7,880 nt of DNA from Candidatus Neomicrothrix sp. UBA2110 (GCA_002331465.1 DCYM01000113.1:14785-22664), one strand, 5' to 3'; positions 1 to 5,818 are shown, numbered from the stretch's first letter. The notes: generated by a model not told the origin, from the sequence alone. Numbers and translations: made by a program.

Positions 1-428
1 TCCAGATGCTGAAATGGTCGATCTGGCTCGTGTTCTTCGTGCCCAGGCAGGTGAACCTTGCGGTACCGGCCAACAATTGACCCGTCTCGCTCAACTAAAA
101 CTGAACTGTTGTAACGCTTCCCTTCGGGGGTCAATTCGGCGTACCCGAGATAAAACCCAACGCCGAGGGACTTTGCTTCGTCAAACAGACGTTGGGTTTG
201 AGGCCCAGGCATTTCAGCTTCGTAGTAAGAGTCAAGCTCCTCGGGAACGTCGTCTAAATACCACCGAGGGAAAAACGTGGTGAGTGCTAACTCAGGGAAG
301 ACGATTAATTGGCACCCGGCGTCGCTACCTCGGCGCATCAGGGTTACTAGCCGATCGATCACCTCGCTTCTACCGGCGTCTCTCGTTATGGGACCAAGCT
401 GTGCTGCGCCAACTCGCAGTGATCTCAC
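1..428 (-). CDS. N-carbamoyl-D-amino-acid hydrolase (nitrilase superfamily), 5' part only
   Basis: Reading leftwards from a GTG start, 142 codons are visible before the window ends; the family is usually about 300 residues, so a little under half is seen. The protein opens MRSLRVGAAQLGPI. It contains FPELALTTFFPRW (residues 44-56), with Glu46 as the catalytic glutamate, then EMPGP (72-76), GFYLGYAEL (91-99) and YRKVHLPGH (122-130), with Lys124 as the catalytic lysine. These blocks match from memory the N-terminal half of the Agrobacterium D-carbamoylase; the nucleophilic cysteine lies outside the window. Known family chemistry is hydrolysis of N-carbamoyl-D-amino acids to D-amino acid, CO2 and ammonia in the cytoplasm. 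The start overlaps the stop of the upstream M20 hydrolase gene by four bases (GTGA), so the two are almost certainly co-transcribed and translationally coupled. A beta-ureidopropionase-like specificity is an alternative, but the FFPRW and LPGH segments favour the D-carbamoylase branch. Confidence 0.93.
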   Translation of the reverse strand, partial: MRSLRVGAAQLGPITRDAGRSEVIDRLVTLMRRGSDAGCQLIVFPELALTTFFPRWYLDDVPEELDSYYEAEMPGPQTQRLFDEAKSLGVGFYLGYAELTPEGKRYNSSVLVERDGSIVGRYRKVHLPGHEEHEPDRPFQHL

Positions 429-1678
429 CAAGTCACCTCCGTTAACGCAAGCAAAGTGTCGGCCAGCAATTGGGTTCCAGTTATCAAATCTTGCTCGTCG
501 GTGTGTTCAGCGGGATTGTGGCTGACCCCATCAACGCTCGGAACAAAAATCATGCCAGTCGGGCAGATTCTGGCCAGCATCTGCGCGTCATGCCCAGCGC
601 CGGAGGGCATGCGCTTTGTGGATAGACCGCGCGTTGTTGCCAACTGCTCGATTTGATCCACGACTCTGCTATCAAACTCCACAGGTTCGAAGCGAGCCAG
701 GGTCCGGCTCGTTACCTCAACACCTTCGGCTTTTGCTAATTGTGCTGTTCGTTTCCCCAAATCGCGTTCGGCGAACTGGAGAGCTTCTTCGTCGGTGTTT
801 CGTAGGTCGACGGTCATAGTTACGTGCGCAGGGACAACGTTCACGAGGTTGGGATGAAGGGTAAGCGACCCCACAGTCGCGACCTGACTTCCACCGAGCT
901 CAAGGGCAATATCGCGTGCTGCCACGGCAACAGCGGCTGCTACCACCATCGGATCTCGACGAAGTGTCATCGGTGTTGTCCCTGCATGGTTTGATTGACC
1001 GGTAAGAAGTAACTCAGTCCAAGAAATACCTTGGACGCCTTCTACCACGCCGATTGAGAGGCCCGCTCGGTCCAATACTGGTCCTTGCTCGATATGCAAC
1101 TCCACGTAGGCATGGGGTACCGCCCCGGGGCATGGTGTGGGGCCTCGATAGCCGATGCGTTCTAGTTCTTGCCCCACCACAGTTCCGTCAGCACCTTCAA
1201 CTTCCAGCACCGATTCGGTGCTCATGCCACCCACGTAGGCAAGGCTTCCCATCATGTCGGGTGGGTAGCGAGACCCCTCTTCATTCGAAAAGAAGGCGAC
1301 TGCTAGGGGACGCTGCAGATCAATGCCTGCTGCAAGAGTGGCCTCAATGACTTCCAGGCCCGCTAAAACGCCGAGGTTGCCGTCATATCGGCCTCCGGTT
1401 CCTACCGTATCTATGTGCGATCCAGTCATCACTGCGCCAGCGGCGCCGTCGCTACTGGTGGATGCAACTACGTTCCCGACAGCATCAATCGTTACTGTGA
1501 GACCGAGATCGCGCATCCAAGTGACAACTAGGTCGCGGCCTTCGAGGTCGGCGTCGCTGAAGGCCAGCCGCGAACAACCCCGGGTTCCGTCGATCGCTCC
1601 AATTTGTGCGAGTTCATCGATCCTGTCAACGAGCCGCGCTCCGTTGATCGGAACTGATGAACCGTGCGGCAAATCCAT
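425..1678 (-). CDS. M20-family N-carbamoyl-L-amino-acid hydrolase / allantoate amidohydrolase-like Zn hydrolase
   Basis: The gene encodes 417 residues, the normal length for the HyuC/AllC/beta-ureidopropionase group of metal-dependent amidohydrolases. Metal-site motifs appear in order: TGSHIDTV (85-92, His88), GGRYDG (95-100, Asp99), FFSNEEGSRY (129-138, Glu133 as likely general base and Glu134 as ligand), ELHIEQGP (193-200, His195) and VSHNPAEHT (385-393, His387). The dimerisation and substrate lid is represented by SNHAGTTPM (229-237) and DLRN (291-294, Arg293). Family members hydrolyse the ureido group of N-carbamoyl-L-amino acids, allantoate or N-carbamoyl-beta-alanine, releasing CO2 and ammonia. 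Sequence alone cannot separate these substrates. The ATG start gives the expected N-terminus, with INGARLVDRIDELAQIGA preceding the RLAFSDAD segment, although the ribosome site is weak (AAGG twelve bases upstream). It is the first gene of a leftward operon, divergent from the LLM oxidoreductase, and overlaps the D-carbamoylase gene by four bases. Confidence 0.93.
   Translation of the reverse strand: MDLPHGSSVPINGARLVDRIDELAQIGAIDGTRGCSRLAFSDADLEGRDLVVTWMRDLGLTVTIDAVGNVVASTSSDGAAGAVMTGSHIDTVGTGGRYDGNLGVLAGLEVIEATLAAGIDLQRPLAVAFFSNEEGSRYPPDMMGSLAYVGGMSTESVLEVEGADGTVVGQELERIGYRGPTPCPGAVPHAYVELHIEQGPVLDRAGLSIGVVEGVQGISWTELLLTGQSNHAGTTPMTLRRDPMVVAAAVAVAARDIALELGGSQVATVGSLTLHPNLVNVVPAHVTMTVDLRNTDEEALQFAERDLGKRTAQLAKAEGVEVTSRTLARFEPVEFDSRVVDQIEQLATTRGLSTKRMPSGAGHDAQMLARICPTGMIFVPSVDGVSHNPAEHTDEQDLITGTQLLADTLLALTEVTW
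433..440 (-). promoter_or_regulatory. Strong Shine-Dalgarno sequence for the D-carbamoylase gene
   Basis: On the minus strand the bases GGAGGTGA match the 16S anti-Shine-Dalgarno sequence without a mismatch. Seven bases separate GGAGG from the GTG start at 428-426. The site lies inside the last codons of the M20 hydrolase gene. It fixes the GTG as the start, in preference to a TTG one codon upstream, and suggests efficient independent initiation as well as coupling to the upstream gene. Confidence 0.8.
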
Positions 1679-1693
1679 AGGTTCATTGAACCT
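1679..1693. repeat. Perfect 15-base palindrome abutting the M20 hydrolase start codon (candidate operator)
   Basis: The plus strand reads AGGTTCA-T-TGAACCT, seven-base arms around a single base. It begins one base upstream of the M20 hydrolase ATG, so a bound repressor would cover the translation start region. As RNA it could form a six-pair stem with a three-base loop between the weak AAGG ribosome site and the start codon. Which mode applies cannot be told from sequence. The GGTTC/GAACC arms recur in the palindrome before the BMP lipoprotein gene. Confidence 0.5.
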
Positions 1694-1775
1694 TATGAGG
1701 GCACCAAATGGCTAATTATTCGTGTGCGCGGATACTTCGTTAGTGTTCGTTGACCGCTAACTCGTTGGAGATTTC
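1679..1775. promoter_or_regulatory. Divergent intergenic region between carbamoylase operon and LLM gene
   Basis: These 97 bases must hold the leftward promoter for the two hydrolase genes and probably the rightward promoter for the oxidoreductase gene. An AT-rich core with TAATTATT (1713-1720) is the only obvious melting-type sequence. I cannot pair it convincingly with a -35 hexamer on either strand. Two repeat elements are present: the palindrome at 1679-1693 and a looser pair, GTTAG (1739-1743) with CTAAC (1757-1761). A GGAG at 1767-1770, five bases before the GTG at 1776, serves as the ribosome site for the oxidoreductase. Confidence 0.55.
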
Positions 1776-2780
1776 GTGATTCGCCCCGCTTTGTACCTCC
1801 AAGATGCTCATCCGATTACTGAGGCAATCGAATTTGCGCAATACGCAGAAAGTCGCGGATTTGATGCCGTTTGGCAAGCCGACTCACGGTTGGTCCGTGA
1901 GGCGTCTGTGCCGATGGCTGCGTTCGCCGCAACGACTAAGCGAATCAAGATTGGGTCAGGGGTTATTGATGTTTGGACCCGTAACCCCGCCCGGTTGGCG
2001 TCGATGTTTGCCACGCTTGATGATTTAGCACCGAACCGAATCTTGTGTGGTTTGGGAGCTTGGTGGGATCCGCTGGCAGCCAAGGTTGGAATTTCACGCC
2101 GACGCCCGCTAAAGGTGATGCGTGAGGTTGTTGAGGTAGTCCGCGCCCTCTTGGCCAACGAAACCGTGACCTTCAACGGGGAATTTGTACAACTCGATGG
2201 CGTCGAATTGGATTACGTCTACCAAGAACGTCAACCCAAAAACGTACCGATCTACATCGGCGCGACAGGAATGAAAATGATGGAGTTGACAGGTGAGATA
2301 GCGGACGGTGTCGTACTAAATTATTTGGTTTCCCCCGACTACAACGCCCGAGCCATGGAAGCTCTGGAGCAAGGAGCAGCAAGAAGCGGGCGCTCAGTCG
2401 ACCAGATCGACCGTCCCCAGTTAGTTGTCTGTTCGGTCCATGAAGATCGGAAGGTGGCTTTGGACATGGCGAGAAATATGGTCGCGCAGTACCTGGGACA
2501 ACAACCCCACATCATGGAGGCTTCAGGGGTACCAAAATCGCTACTCGAATCGGTAGGTCAAGTTTTGACTTGGCCAGCTACTCATGAACAGGTAGAAGCT
2601 GCTGCCAAATTGGTGCCTGACGAGATAGTCCAAATGCTTACCGCGTCAGGAACCCCCGATGACGCCCGCGAGGCGGTAGCCGGCTACATCGCTAATGGTT
2701 GCACCTCCCCAGTGCTGTACCCCCTAGGGGATGTGCGCGCCACGATCGATGCTTTCGCCGGGTGGGATGGGAACGCCTAA
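1776..2780 (+). CDS. LLM-class (luciferase-like) flavin/F420-dependent oxidoreductase
   Basis: The 334-residue protein has the single TIM-barrel length of the bacterial-luciferase superfamily. Visible marks are an N-terminal beta-strand (IRPALYL, 2-8), AESRGFDAVWQADSR (24-38), TTKRIKIGSGVIDVWTRNP (53-71) containing the region of the conserved non-prolyl cis peptide, LDDLAPNRILCGLGAWWDP (81-99) and VPIYIGATGMKMMELTGEIADGVVLNYL (157-184). This pattern is closest to the F420-dependent methylene-tetrahydromethanopterin-reductase-like branch, so F420H2 or F420 is the likelier cofactor, with FMN as the alternative. The family includes ring-opening monooxygenases such as RutA, but I see no evidence that this is RutA itself. 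The GTG start is supported by GGAG five bases upstream and gives the canonical short N-terminus. The gene diverges from the carbamoylase operon and precedes the importer genes on the same strand, which suggests it acts on the imported compound or an intermediate. The substrate is unknown. Confidence 0.88.
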   Translation: MIRPALYLQDAHPITEAIEFAQYAESRGFDAVWQADSRLVREASVPMAAFAATTKRIKIGSGVIDVWTRNPARLASMFATLDDLAPNRILCGLGAWWDPLAAKVGISRRRPLKVMREVVEVVRALLANETVTFNGEFVQLDGVELDYVYQERQPKNVPIYIGATGMKMMELTGEIADGVVLNYLVSPDYNARAMEALEQGAARSGRSVDQIDRPQLVVCSVHEDRKVALDMARNMVAQYLGQQPHIMEASGVPKSLLESVGQVLTWPATHEQVEAAAKLVPDEIVQMLTASGTPDDAREAVAGYIANGCTSPVLYPLGDVRATIDAFAGWDGNA

Positions 2781-2902
2781 CCCGATTCGATACTGAACGA
2801 CAACGACGTTTAGCGGGCACTTCCAAGTTGCCGCGACAGATTCGTCCTTCCCCAGCAGATGGAACCACTGGGCGCCTCATCGGTATCGAGAGAGGTCTTC
2901 GT

Positions 2903-2916
2903 GTTCCACAATGAAC
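2903..2916. repeat. GTTC-N6-GAAC inverted repeat, possible second operator copy
   Basis: GTTC (2903-2906) and GAAC (2913-2916) are separated by six bases, the same arm sequence and spacing as the core of the 3068-3087 palindrome. One further pair (G2901 with C2918) also matches. Four-base arms alone are weak evidence; the interest comes from the shared architecture about 165 bases upstream of the main palindrome. Confidence 0.3.
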
Positions 2917-2950
2917 GCAGCCCAAAACACCAATGTCAGTCTCCCAGCGG

Positions 2951-2963
2951 GCTTTAGTAAAGC
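2951..2963. repeat. GCTTTA-G-TAAAGC palindrome
   Basis: This is a perfect six-base inverted repeat around one central base in the leader region of the importer operon. It differs in sequence from the GGTTC-type repeats. It could be a binding site for another regulator, or chance; nothing else in the window repeats it. Confidence 0.3.
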
Positions 2964-3056
2964 TCAGTACCTTCGACTCGTTGGCTGGCTGATACACGGG
3001 CGGTCTCGAGCACGTTAGGTGCTGAGGCCGAAGGGCTCTTTGGGCTGTCAGGGTGT

Positions 3057-3067
3057 GGCATGATGCC
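3057..3067. repeat. GGCAT-G-ATGCC palindrome abutting the main operator candidate
   Basis: Five-base arms surround a single G. The element ends at 3067 and the 20-base palindrome starts at 3068, so the two form a tandem pair of dyads just upstream of the lipoprotein gene's ribosome site. The short arms make chance possible; the direct abutment is the reason for listing it. Confidence 0.3.
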
Positions 3068-3087
3068 ATGGTTCGATGTCGAACCAT
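3068..3087. repeat. Perfect 20-base palindrome upstream of BMP lipoprotein gene (candidate operator or RNA hairpin)
   Basis: ATGGTTCGA (3068-3076) and TCGAACCAT (3079-3087) are exact reverse complements separated by TG. The element sits 16 bases upstream of the lipoprotein ATG at 3104 and just before the AGGGCGG ribosome site. As DNA it looks like a dimeric regulator site. As RNA it could form a seven-pair stem with a six-base loop. Its GGTTC and GAACC arms match those of the palindrome at 1679-1693, although the core spacing is six bases here and three there. Confidence 0.6.
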
Positions 3088-3103
3088 AGATAGGGCGGTA
3101 AAA

Positions 3104-4183
3104 ATGCGGAGCAAGATTGCAGCGTTGTTGGCAGTCTGTGTCGGGCTGGGTTTTGCACTCACGGGTTGCGGATCAGATGACGGAGCAGACACGAAAGCGG
3201 CGTTTGTTTACGTCGGGCCAGTCGGTGATGCCGGTTGGACTTATGCGCACGATGAAGGTCGCCAGTACGCGGCGGAAGAAACTGGCGTTGAGACGGCTTA
3301 TGTAGAGGCTGTTCCAGAGGGAACAGCGGATTTTGCTAATTACGTCCGCGACTTCATAGACCAAGGATTTAACGTAATCTTCGGTACCTCATTCGGCTAC
3401 ATGGACGACATGTTGGCCCTCGCCGATGAGTATCCCGATGTTGTTTTTGAGCACGTCTCGGGCTACAAAATGAACGACACCAACTTTGGTAACACCTTCG
3501 GAAGGATGTACGAGCCTCGTTACCTTTCGGGCATGGTCGCCGGGGCGGCGACGAAATCGAACCTGATTGGTTACGTAGCTGCTTTCCCGATCCCAGAGGT
3601 CATCAGAGGAATCAACGCTTTCACCCTTGGCGTCCAAGCGACGAACCCGAGTGCTCAGGTCGAAGTCGTTTGGACCAGCACTTGGTTTGACCCCGCTGTT
3701 GAAGGCGACTCAGCTCAGGCTGTGCTCGACAAGGGAGCAGACGTCATTGCAATGCACCAGGATTCAACCGCAGCGGGCGAAAAGGCTGAAGCAGCAGGGG
3801 CACGGTGGGTTTCCTATAACTCTGATATGAGAGCCTTTGCGCCAAACGCATTCCTGACCGCCCCCGTTTGGAACTGGGGTCCTCGATACGTCGAAATTAT
3901 TGAGGCCGCTAAGGCCGGTAACTACTCGCCTACCGCGTACTGGGGGTCGATGGCGGATGGGATAGTCGATCTTGCACCCATAGCTAGCGACGTTGACCAA
4001 TCTGTAGTTGACATGGTCATGGAAGCGAAGGCCGCGATTATTGCAGGCGACCTTCACCCGTTCACCGGTCCGCTCAACGACCAAGACGGCAATCAGGTCC
4101 TTGGTGCTGGAGAAGTCATGGACGACGGAGCCATGCTCGGCATGATGTTCTTCGTTGAAGGTGTGATCGGTTCCACCGGCTGA
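3104..4183 (+). CDS. BMP-family substrate-binding lipoprotein of ABC importer (purine/nucleoside type)
   Basis: The 359-residue protein starts MRSKIAALLAVCVGLGFALTGCGSDD, a lipoprotein signal peptide with lipobox LTGC and the lipidated cysteine at residue 22. The frame is open to an upstream ATG at 3053, but that start would place 17 extra residues before the signal peptide and lacks a good ribosome site. The ATG at 3104 has AGGGCGG five bases upstream and is preferred. The mature part has the PBP1/BMP (Med/PnrA) fold pattern: FVYVGPVGDAGWTYAHDEGR (34-53), VIFGTSFGYMDDML (91-104), FGNTFGRMYEPRYLSGMVAG (128-147), IGYVAAFPIPEVIRGINAF (155-173) and GADVIAMHQD (211-220). The GDAGWTY motif replaces the acidic loop of PnrA-type nucleoside binders and resembles the subgroup I associate with purine bases. 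Ligand identity is inference. It is the first gene of the importer operon, tethered outside the membrane to feed the two permeases. Confidence 0.93.
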   Translation: MRSKIAALLAVCVGLGFALTGCGSDDGADTKAAFVYVGPVGDAGWTYAHDEGRQYAAEETGVETAYVEAVPEGTADFANYVRDFIDQGFNVIFGTSFGYMDDMLALADEYPDVVFEHVSGYKMNDTNFGNTFGRMYEPRYLSGMVAGAATKSNLIGYVAAFPIPEVIRGINAFTLGVQATNPSAQVEVVWTSTWFDPAVEGDSAQAVLDKGADVIAMHQDSTAAGEKAEAAGARWVSYNSDMRAFAPNAFLTAPVWNWGPRYVEIIEAAKAGNYSPTAYWGSMADGIVDLAPIASDVDQSVVDMVMEAKAAIIAGDLHPFTGPLNDQDGNQVLGAGEVMDDGAMLGMMFFVEGVIGSTG

Positions 4184-4206
4184 GACAATCAGTTGGCAAC
4201 AGTACT

Positions 4207-4245
4207 TAGCGGCGTCGGCGGGGTTCATCCACGTCGGCGCCGCTA
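4207..4245 (+). other. Strong intercistronic hairpin between lipoprotein and ATPase genes
   Basis: Bases 4207-4220 pair with 4232-4245 over 14 positions, two of them G-U, around an 11-base loop. The outer eight pairs (TAGCGGCG with CGCCGCTA) are perfect. No T-run follows on the plus strand; the downstream sequence is GCGCGTCCGAAAAAATC, so it is not a standard intrinsic terminator. Similar hairpins after binding-protein genes of ABC importers are known to stabilise the upstream mRNA or partly limit transcription, giving excess binding protein over membrane components. That role is inferred here. Confidence 0.7.
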
Positions 4246-4276
4246 GCGCGTCCGAAAAAATCAGGTTGCTCTGTTA

Positions 4277-5818
4277 ATGACACAAACCTCATCTCCGACT
4301 GATGAATCACAGCTTGCGGTTCAACTATCCGAAGTATGGAAAACATTCCCGGGAGTTGTTGCCAACGCTGGGGTCGAACTGAGCGTTCGCCCTAGAACGA
4401 TCCACGCTCTTTTGGGAGAAAACGGCGCTGGTAAGTCAACGCTTATGAACATACTGGCGGGGGTATATCGGCCAGATCGTGGCGAGCTTAAACTTCACGG
4501 TCGCGCTCACCAGTTCCGAAACCCGGCGGACGCGCTATCGGCCGGCATCGGCATGGTCCACCAAGAGTTCCGCCTAATCCCCTCTTTTTCGGTAGCGGAA
4601 AATGTTGTTCTTGGCTCGGCACCTTCTGTGATTAAAACCCGCCAGATAGAGGCGGAAGTCGCTGCCATGGCAGACAAATTCGGCCTGAGGGTGGATCCGG
4701 CGCAACCGTTGTGGCAGCTATCAATGGGCGAACGCCAAAAAGTCGAAATCCTCAAAGTTTTATGGCGTGACGCACAGGTGCTGATTCTTGATGAACCGAC
4801 CACAGTGCTCACACCCGGCGAGGTAGATGAGCTGGGTGAGATCCTGCGTCGAATGGCAGATGATGGCCGCTGCATCATTTTCATAAGTCACAAACTGCAT
4901 GAGGTGTCAGAAATTTGTGACGAAGCTACCGTTCTGCGACAGGGCAAGACCGTGGCAAGTTCGTTGGATATGGCAACAACAGATTCAACCGAACTGGCAC
5001 GCCTGATGGTTGGCGCCTCGCCAACCTCCCCCAACCGCCCAGCGGCCGCCACCCTTGGGGTTCCTTTACTGGAGCTAAAGGAACTCAGCGCCCGTGGAGA
5101 TCGCGGAATTGACGCGTTTTCCGACATCAGTTTTCAAATCCATTCAGGCGAAATCGTGGGTATCGCCGGCGTAGCTGGGAATGGCCAACGTGAACTGGCA
5201 GATGTGATTGCAGGCTTAAGACCGTCAACGCGGGGTTCGTTGATCATGAACGACGCCGACATGACCACAGCAAGCCCACGGCAACGGTTTCTGTCAGGTC
5301 TTGGTTACATACCCGAGGACCGGCTCGGTGTTGGTCTCGCCCCGCGTCTTTCCATAACCGACAACGCGATTCTGCGTGTGTATCGCCAGCAACGTCGGGG
5401 CCCATTCATTGTGGCGGCGAAGGCGTTGTCATACTGCAAAGACATAGTTGAGCGTTTTAGGGTTCGGGCAGGTGATCTTGGTGGGCCAATTGCGGCACTT
5501 TCTGGAGGCAACCTCCAACGCCTTTTGGTAGGTAGGGAGCTTGATAGTCAGCCTTCAGTGGTACTAGCTGCTCAGCCCACTCGCGGTCTTGACGTTCAGG
5601 GTGTTAAAGCAATCCAAGATTTACTACTTGAGCGACGTAACGCTGGAGCCGCGGTGCTCATGATTTCCGAAGATTTGGACGAACTCTTAACATTGACCGA
5701 CAGACTCCTCGTTATGGAGGGGGGAACTATCCGCGGAGAGTTCAATCCTCGGACGACGTCCAGACAAGAAGTTGGCCTGGCGATGCTCGCCGACACTAAG
5801 GCCGTTTCTCGGCCATGA
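4277..5818 (+). CDS. ABC transporter ATPase with two nucleotide-binding domains (BMP/nucleoside importer)
   Basis: The 513-residue cytoplasmic ATPase carries two fused ABC domains, the usual architecture for BMP-type and ribose-type importers. The first domain is intact: Walker A GENGAGKST (47-55), Q-loop Gln96 in VHQEF, signature LSMGERQKVEI (148-158), Walker B VLILDEPT (168-175) and H-loop His205 in ISHK. The second domain is degenerate: the Walker A position reads GVAGNGQRE (298-306) without the GKS/T lysine, the signature LSGGNLQR (408-415) is good, Walker B ends AAQPTRGLD (431-439) with Gln for the catalytic Glu, and the H-loop reads ISEDLDE with Glu for His. This asymmetry is normal for the family, so it is not decay. 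The ATG has only a weak CAGG eleven bases upstream. The gene follows the lipoprotein gene by 93 bases containing a hairpin and overlaps the first permease by four bases. Confidence 0.95.
   Translation: MTQTSSPTDESQLAVQLSEVWKTFPGVVANAGVELSVRPRTIHALLGENGAGKSTLMNILAGVYRPDRGELKLHGRAHQFRNPADALSAGIGMVHQEFRLIPSFSVAENVVLGSAPSVIKTRQIEAEVAAMADKFGLRVDPAQPLWQLSMGERQKVEILKVLWRDAQVLILDEPTTVLTPGEVDELGEILRRMADDGRCIIFISHKLHEVSEICDEATVLRQGKTVASSLDMATTDSTELARLMVGASPTSPNRPAAATLGVPLLELKELSARGDRGIDAFSDISFQIHSGEIVGIAGVAGNGQRELADVIAGLRPSTRGSLIMNDADMTTASPRQRFLSGLGYIPEDRLGVGLAPRLSITDNAILRVYRQQRRGPFIVAAKALSYCKDIVERFRVRAGDLGGPIAALSGGNLQRLLVGRELDSQPSVVLAAQPTRGLDVQGVKAIQDLLLERRNAGAAVLMISEDLDELLTLTDRLLVMEGGTIRGEFNPRTTSRQEVGLAMLADTKAVSRP
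5800..5814 (+). other. Hairpin abutting the start codon of the first permease (candidate coupling element)
   Basis: GGCCG (5800-5804) and CGGCC (5810-5814) form a five-pair GC stem with loop TTTCT, ending at the base before the permease ATG at 5815. The only ribosome-site-like bases, AAGG (5798-5801), are partly inside the stem. Because the stem lies within the last codons of the ATPase gene, ribosomes finishing that gene would open it, which fits translational coupling through the ATGA overlap. The stem is clear in the sequence; the function is inference. Confidence 0.5.

Larger units (their letters stand above)
2781..3103 (+). promoter_or_regulatory. 323-base gene-free leader region before the BMP importer operon
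   Basis: No reading frame here has a plausible protein; the long open frames are Arg/Pro-rich and extend out of neighbouring coding sequence. There is no clear terminator for the oxidoreductase gene, only a weak GC stem near 2813-2834 without a T-run. The stretch holds four inverted repeats: GTTC-N6-GAAC (2903-2916), GCTTTA-G-TAAAGC (2951-2963), GGCAT-G-ATGCC (3057-3067) and the 20-base palindrome at 3068-3087. Another possible bulged stem runs from CTGAGGCC (about 3021) to TCAG (about 3050). I found no convincing sigma-70 promoter pair and no known riboswitch class. It probably contains the promoter and regulatory sites of the importer operon. AGGGCGG at 3092-3098 is the ribosome site for the lipoprotein gene. 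Confidence 0.55.

Noticed and set aside
2721..2730. CCCCTAGGGG palindrome
   Set aside because: It lies within the coding sequence of the LLM oxidoreductase (codons for Tyr-Pro-Leu-Gly-Asp in a conserved C-terminal segment), far from any start or stop, and is best explained by codon use.
3068..3087. LexA (SOS) box
   Set aside because: Actinobacterial LexA sites read GAAC-N4-GTTC. Here the half-sites are in the opposite order (GTTC-N6-GAAC), and the neighbouring genes are not DNA-repair genes.
3053..3103. Upstream ATG extension of the BMP lipoprotein
   Set aside because: It would put 17 residues before a complete signal peptide and run through the palindrome. The ATG at 3104 has the better ribosome site and gives a normal lipoprotein N-terminus.
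2781..3103. Purine or guanidine riboswitch before the importer
   Set aside because: I could not assign the conserved core elements of either class; only simple dyads are visible. A covariance-model search would settle this.
2692..3192. 166-codon open frame on the minus strand across the gene-free region
   Set aside because: The translation is rich in Arg, Pro and Ser, shows no family motif and runs into two real plus-strand genes. It looks like a frame left open by base composition.
4207..4260. Intrinsic terminator after the BMP lipoprotein gene
   Set aside because: The hairpin is strong but is followed by GCGCGTCCGAAAAAA on the plus strand, with no T-run. The T-run on the opposite strand precedes the hairpin, so it is not a terminator in that direction either.
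5170..5818. Decay of the second ATPase domain
   Set aside because: Loss of the Walker A lysine, Gln in place of the Walker B Glu and Glu in place of the H-loop His are normal for the second domain in this transporter family. The reading frame is intact.
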